Assembly (NCBI GenBank): GCA_938036585.1
Contig: CALHQN010000301.1
Location: forward strand, 1-6,912
Length of the DNA stretch: 6,912 nucleotides
Source of the DNA: an uncultured Campylobacter sp.
Lineage (GTDB): Bacteria; Campylobacterota; Campylobacteria; Campylobacterales; Campylobacteraceae
Direction of reading: 5' to 3'
The number at the start of each line of letters is the position of its first letter. Position 1 is the first letter of the stretch. The position numbers were made by a program, and so were the translations under genes. A model generated the notes under the pieces. The model worked only from the letters and a program-made list of their open reading frames with translations, did no database searches and had not been told where the DNA came from. Below, in pieces: positions 5,103-6,912 of the stretch.

Positions 5103-5843
5103 ATGAAACCGGTAAGAATTGTAATGACGATATTTTTTATTATCCTATCGTCTTTAAATTTTCATAAGCTATTGACGGAGGGCGGTTATCGCGGAGGCAA
5201 AGTCTATGTCGTAGCAACAACCCAATCCGTCATTATGCAACTACTGCTTATCATAGGATTGATCCTGTATTTGATATATCTGATAAGAGTAAAAGAGTAT
5301 TATAAGCCAAGCTCAAATTTTACGCTTTCTAAAAAGGAGGACAAAATGAACTTATCGAATATAATAAAAGCGCTAAAGGCGCGGCTTAAACTGCAAAAGC
5401 CGGAAATTATAACAAATCCTATACAAAAGGATGAGCTTGTCGAACAAGATCTGTGCGGTAAAGATCTGTGCGATTTAGACCATAGCACGATCAAACTCCT
5501 ATCGGGAGATTTGCAGGTTTTCAATGACTATACTTTTAGGTATTATATCCTGGATTTTATTGATTTTTACGAGCGCTTCGGCGATGAGGCGATTATAGAA
5601 GATATGTTCATTCAAGCACTTGCACCGCCTATGCGACGGGCGCTAGCAAAACAATTTAGCAGAGATGAGGTAAAAATAATCATAGATTTTTTGCAAAAAC
5701 ACTATGAAAATATTGCGAGAATTACGCATTCCAAGAAATATAAAAAGTTAAAATCCTATGAGCAAGAAGAAATTTATATACCATTCAAACATTTTGAAAA
5801 GGAGATAAAAAGCGCTATAAAATTTTGGATAAAAGTATTATAA
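5103..5843 (+). CDS. Two-membrane-segment protein joined to a soluble DUF6714-like domain
   Basis: This 246-residue frame has two parts. Residues 1-81 hold two hydrophobic helices (about 5-20 and 42-62) with a short connecting loop. From Met82 onward there is a soluble, mostly helical domain. The block STIKLLSGDLQVFNDYTFRYYILDFI (129-153) followed by FSRDEVKIIIDFLQKHYE (185-202) recalls the DUF6714 layout, but I hold that loosely. Met82 (5346) is preceded by a strong AAGGAGG at 5334-5340 with a 5-nt gap, far better than the AAGGA 12 nt before ATG 5103. The soluble domain may therefore be made as a separate protein, or a membrane-protein remnant may have fused in frame to it. The stop overlaps the next start (TAATG). 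Confidence 0.7.
   Translation: MKPVRIVMTIFFIILSSLNFHKLLTEGGYRGGKVYVVATTQSVIMQLLLIIGLILYLIYLIRVKEYYKPSSNFTLSKKEDKMNLSNIIKALKARLKLQKPEIITNPIQKDELVEQDLCGKDLCDLDHSTIKLLSGDLQVFNDYTFRYYILDFIDFYERFGDEAIIEDMFIQALAPPMRRALAKQFSRDEVKIIIDFLQKHYENIARITHSKKYKKLKSYEQEEIYIPFKHFEKEIKSAIKFWIKVL
5334..5348 (+). promoter_or_regulatory. Strong internal ribosome binding site and ATG
   Basis: AAGGAGG (5334-5340), a 5-nt spacer and ATG 5346-5348 lie in frame within the 5103-5843 gene, exactly at the border between its membrane part and soluble part. It is among the best Shine-Dalgarno matches in the window, so initiation here is likely and would yield a 165-residue soluble protein. Confidence 0.6.
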
Positions 5844-6271
5844 TGGAATTTTATAAAGGTAAAATTTATAAGGATTGGCAAATACGCTTAATAGAGACTG
5901 ATTTGGGCAAGTATGAGGAATATATCTATTTCTTTATAGAGAAAAACAGGGCGTATTTTAGCGCCTATCAAGAGCAGATATTTCCTTTCGATATGGAGTA
6001 CATACCTAGCTTATTGTGGCTGCTTGCATCTTTTGCAGAAACTACGATTAAAATTTTTGATGATTTGGACGAAAAGACAAGAAATGAAATTTTTGATTTT
6101 GTGGAAAAGGGAGCGGCAAGCGAAGACGAGTACATCGGCACGGCGTTCTGCACCGGCTTTGTTGAAACAATTGTAAATATTGCGAAAGAAGACGAATATA
6201 AGATAATTAGCAAATATTTTAGAAATGAGACACAAGGATACGCCGCCGCATGGATGAAGTTTGGCGAATAG
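5843..6271 (+). CDS. Putative immunity protein, DUF7674-like
   Basis: This is a 142-residue acidic, all-helical cytoplasmic protein. ATG 5843 is chosen because it overlaps the previous stop as TAATG, a standard coupling signal; an in-frame TTG at 5825 lies inside the upstream gene. Visible elements are EKTRNEIFDFVEKGAASEDEY (positions 77-97), GTAFCTGFVETIVN (99-112) and the ending YFRNETQGYAAAWMKFGE (125-142). The order helix, then T-x-F-x-x-x-F-x-E-x-x-x-N, then a closing Y-x-x-A-W-x-K-F resembles what I recall of DUF7674, a family found in toxin-immunity neighbourhoods. The match is from memory, so the family name is tentative. Translational coupling suggests it is produced together with the preceding protein. 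Confidence 0.7.
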   Translation: MEFYKGKIYKDWQIRLIETDLGKYEEYIYFFIEKNRAYFSAYQEQIFPFDMEYIPSLLWLLASFAETTIKIFDDLDEKTRNEIFDFVEKGAASEDEYIGTAFCTGFVETIVNIAKEDEYKIISKYFRNETQGYAAAWMKFGE

Positions 6272-6319
6272 CTATATCGAGTTTTATTAAAGTCATATTT
6301 TAAAACGATAAGGAGCCAT

Positions 6320-6694
6320 ATGCCTAAACATGAATTTTTACTCAAAAAGACAAAAGAAAATATTTTCTCTAAAGAGCATTGCGTAGTAATTAGCGATGAT
6401 CTGATACTTCATATTTCGTATTCTCTTGAGTGGGTACAAACCACATGGAATGATGAGGTAAATTTGAAAAAAGGTCTAAATTACTATGGCTATAGCTGGA
6501 TAGAGGATAAAGCTAAATTTAGAGATATAATATGCTCTTGGAGATCGCTTTTCTTGAGCGCGGATGAGCAGATTGTTTTTGATAAAAACTGCGCGCTAAA
6601 TAAATTCTCGGTTATCGAGCAATTAGACGGCCTACTGGAACTAATCGATTCGGCAATTAAAAACGATTTATATATTTTGCATTTAGGAATTTAG
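6320..6694 (+). CDS. Hypothetical small protein, candidate immunity protein
   Basis: I do not recognise the family of this 124-residue soluble protein. It has strands near the start (CVVISDDLILHISYSLEW), a GLNYYGYSWIED turn (52-63), a FRDIICSWRSLF helix (67-78), a final helix FSVIEQLDGLLELIDSAIKN (95-114) and the closing strand YILHLGI. No catalytic motif, signal peptide or membrane segment is seen. The start ATG 6320 has AAGGAG at 6310-6315 with a short 4-nt gap. It follows the DUF7674-like gene by 48 bp on the same strand. Size, composition and position suit another immunity gene. Confidence 0.7.
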   Translation: MPKHEFLLKKTKENIFSKEHCVVISDDLILHISYSLEWVQTTWNDEVNLKKGLNYYGYSWIEDKAKFRDIICSWRSLFLSADEQIVFDKNCALNKFSVIEQLDGLLELIDSAIKNDLYILHLGI

Positions 6695-6734
6695 CGAGTG
6701 TGCGGCGATTTAATAATAAAACAAAAGAAAGACC

Positions 6735-6912
6735 ATGAAAAGAAATTATAAAAAGATAATACCCGTAAGAGGTAGAAGGAAATTTTCGATTAATAATTTT
6801 AGAGAAATTTTCGCGGAGGGCGATATACTGCAGATCGGTCAAAGGCGGTTTTTATTTTGTAGCTGGAATAACCTGCTGCGTATAAACGGCGATAAATTAG
6901 GCGAATTCATAA
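6735..6912 (+). CDS. Hypothetical protein, N-terminal part (runs off window)
   Basis: ATG 6735 opens a frame that stays open for 59 codons to the window edge. It begins MKRNYKKIIPVRGRRKF, then NNFREIFAEGDILQIGQRRF and LFCSWNNLLRINGDKLGEFI. The composition is basic, then strand-rich, and soluble. Only a weak site (AAAGA) precedes the ATG. It lies 40 bp after the previous gene on the same strand, so it probably continues the array. No family is recognised. Confidence 0.5.
   Translation, partial: MKRNYKKIIPVRGRRKFSINNFREIFAEGDILQIGQRRFLFCSWNNLLRINGDKLGEFI

Noticed and set aside
5968..6345. 125-codon minus strand frame opposite the DUF7674-like gene
   Set aside because: It is the mirror of a well-supported + strand gene with a coupled start; the serine-rich composition is typical of an antisense shadow.

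Overview
The window looks like part of a Campylobacterota genome, most likely a Campylobacter of the moderately AT-rich oral type. The grounds are the very frequent AAATTTTA-type words, the short lysine/isoleucine-rich genes, the T-rich promoter with a TATAAT box but no clear -35 element, and gene content that I recognise by family. The species assignment is inference. Every gene I can support is on the + strand.

Region 1 (1-1740) carries two tandem copies of a DUF3137 membrane protein gene. The first is cut by the window edge and only its C-terminal 82 codons are present. The second (430-1386) is complete. The duplication includes about 20 bp of 3' flank. Behind the second copy lies a non-coding stretch of about 350 bp built from degenerate direct repeats: a purine-rich 33-bp unit, then a 37/38-bp unit.

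Region 2 (1743-2102) has a tRNA-Val(GAC) gene with its own promoter. The tRNA shows an unusual C3-A70 mismatch in the acceptor stem. A leader follows with a good TATAAT promoter and a dense cluster of CCGATAA/CCGATTA motifs on both strands, including a near-perfect 13-bp inverted repeat just upstream of the next ribosome binding site.

Region 3 (2103-6912) is a one-strand array of at least ten small genes and gene remnants with short gaps or ATGA/TAATG overlaps. Two members are recognisable polymorphic-toxin immunity proteins: Imm32 (2103-2363) and Imm40 (4501-4845, broken by an in-frame TAG at a probable conserved Trp). The others are a protein made of two diverged repeats resembling the Imm32 core, two tandem paralogues with two membrane segments and a zinc ribbon, a small lipoprotein with an SH3-like domain, a two-membrane-segment protein fused in frame to a soluble domain that has its own strong Shine-Dalgarno site, a small acidic protein resembling DUF7674, and unrecognised small proteins. 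Two further loci (2360-2480 and 4842-5098) look like decayed genes.

The best reading is a polyimmunity locus: an accumulation of orphan immunity genes, without any toxin gene in view, next to a tRNA gene. Such a locus would protect the cell against toxins delivered by relatives through contact-dependent or secreted polymorphic toxin systems. The immunity role of the unrecognised members is inferred only from their position and size. The zinc-ribbon pair and the double-domain Imm32-like protein are the best candidates for undescribed immunity families.
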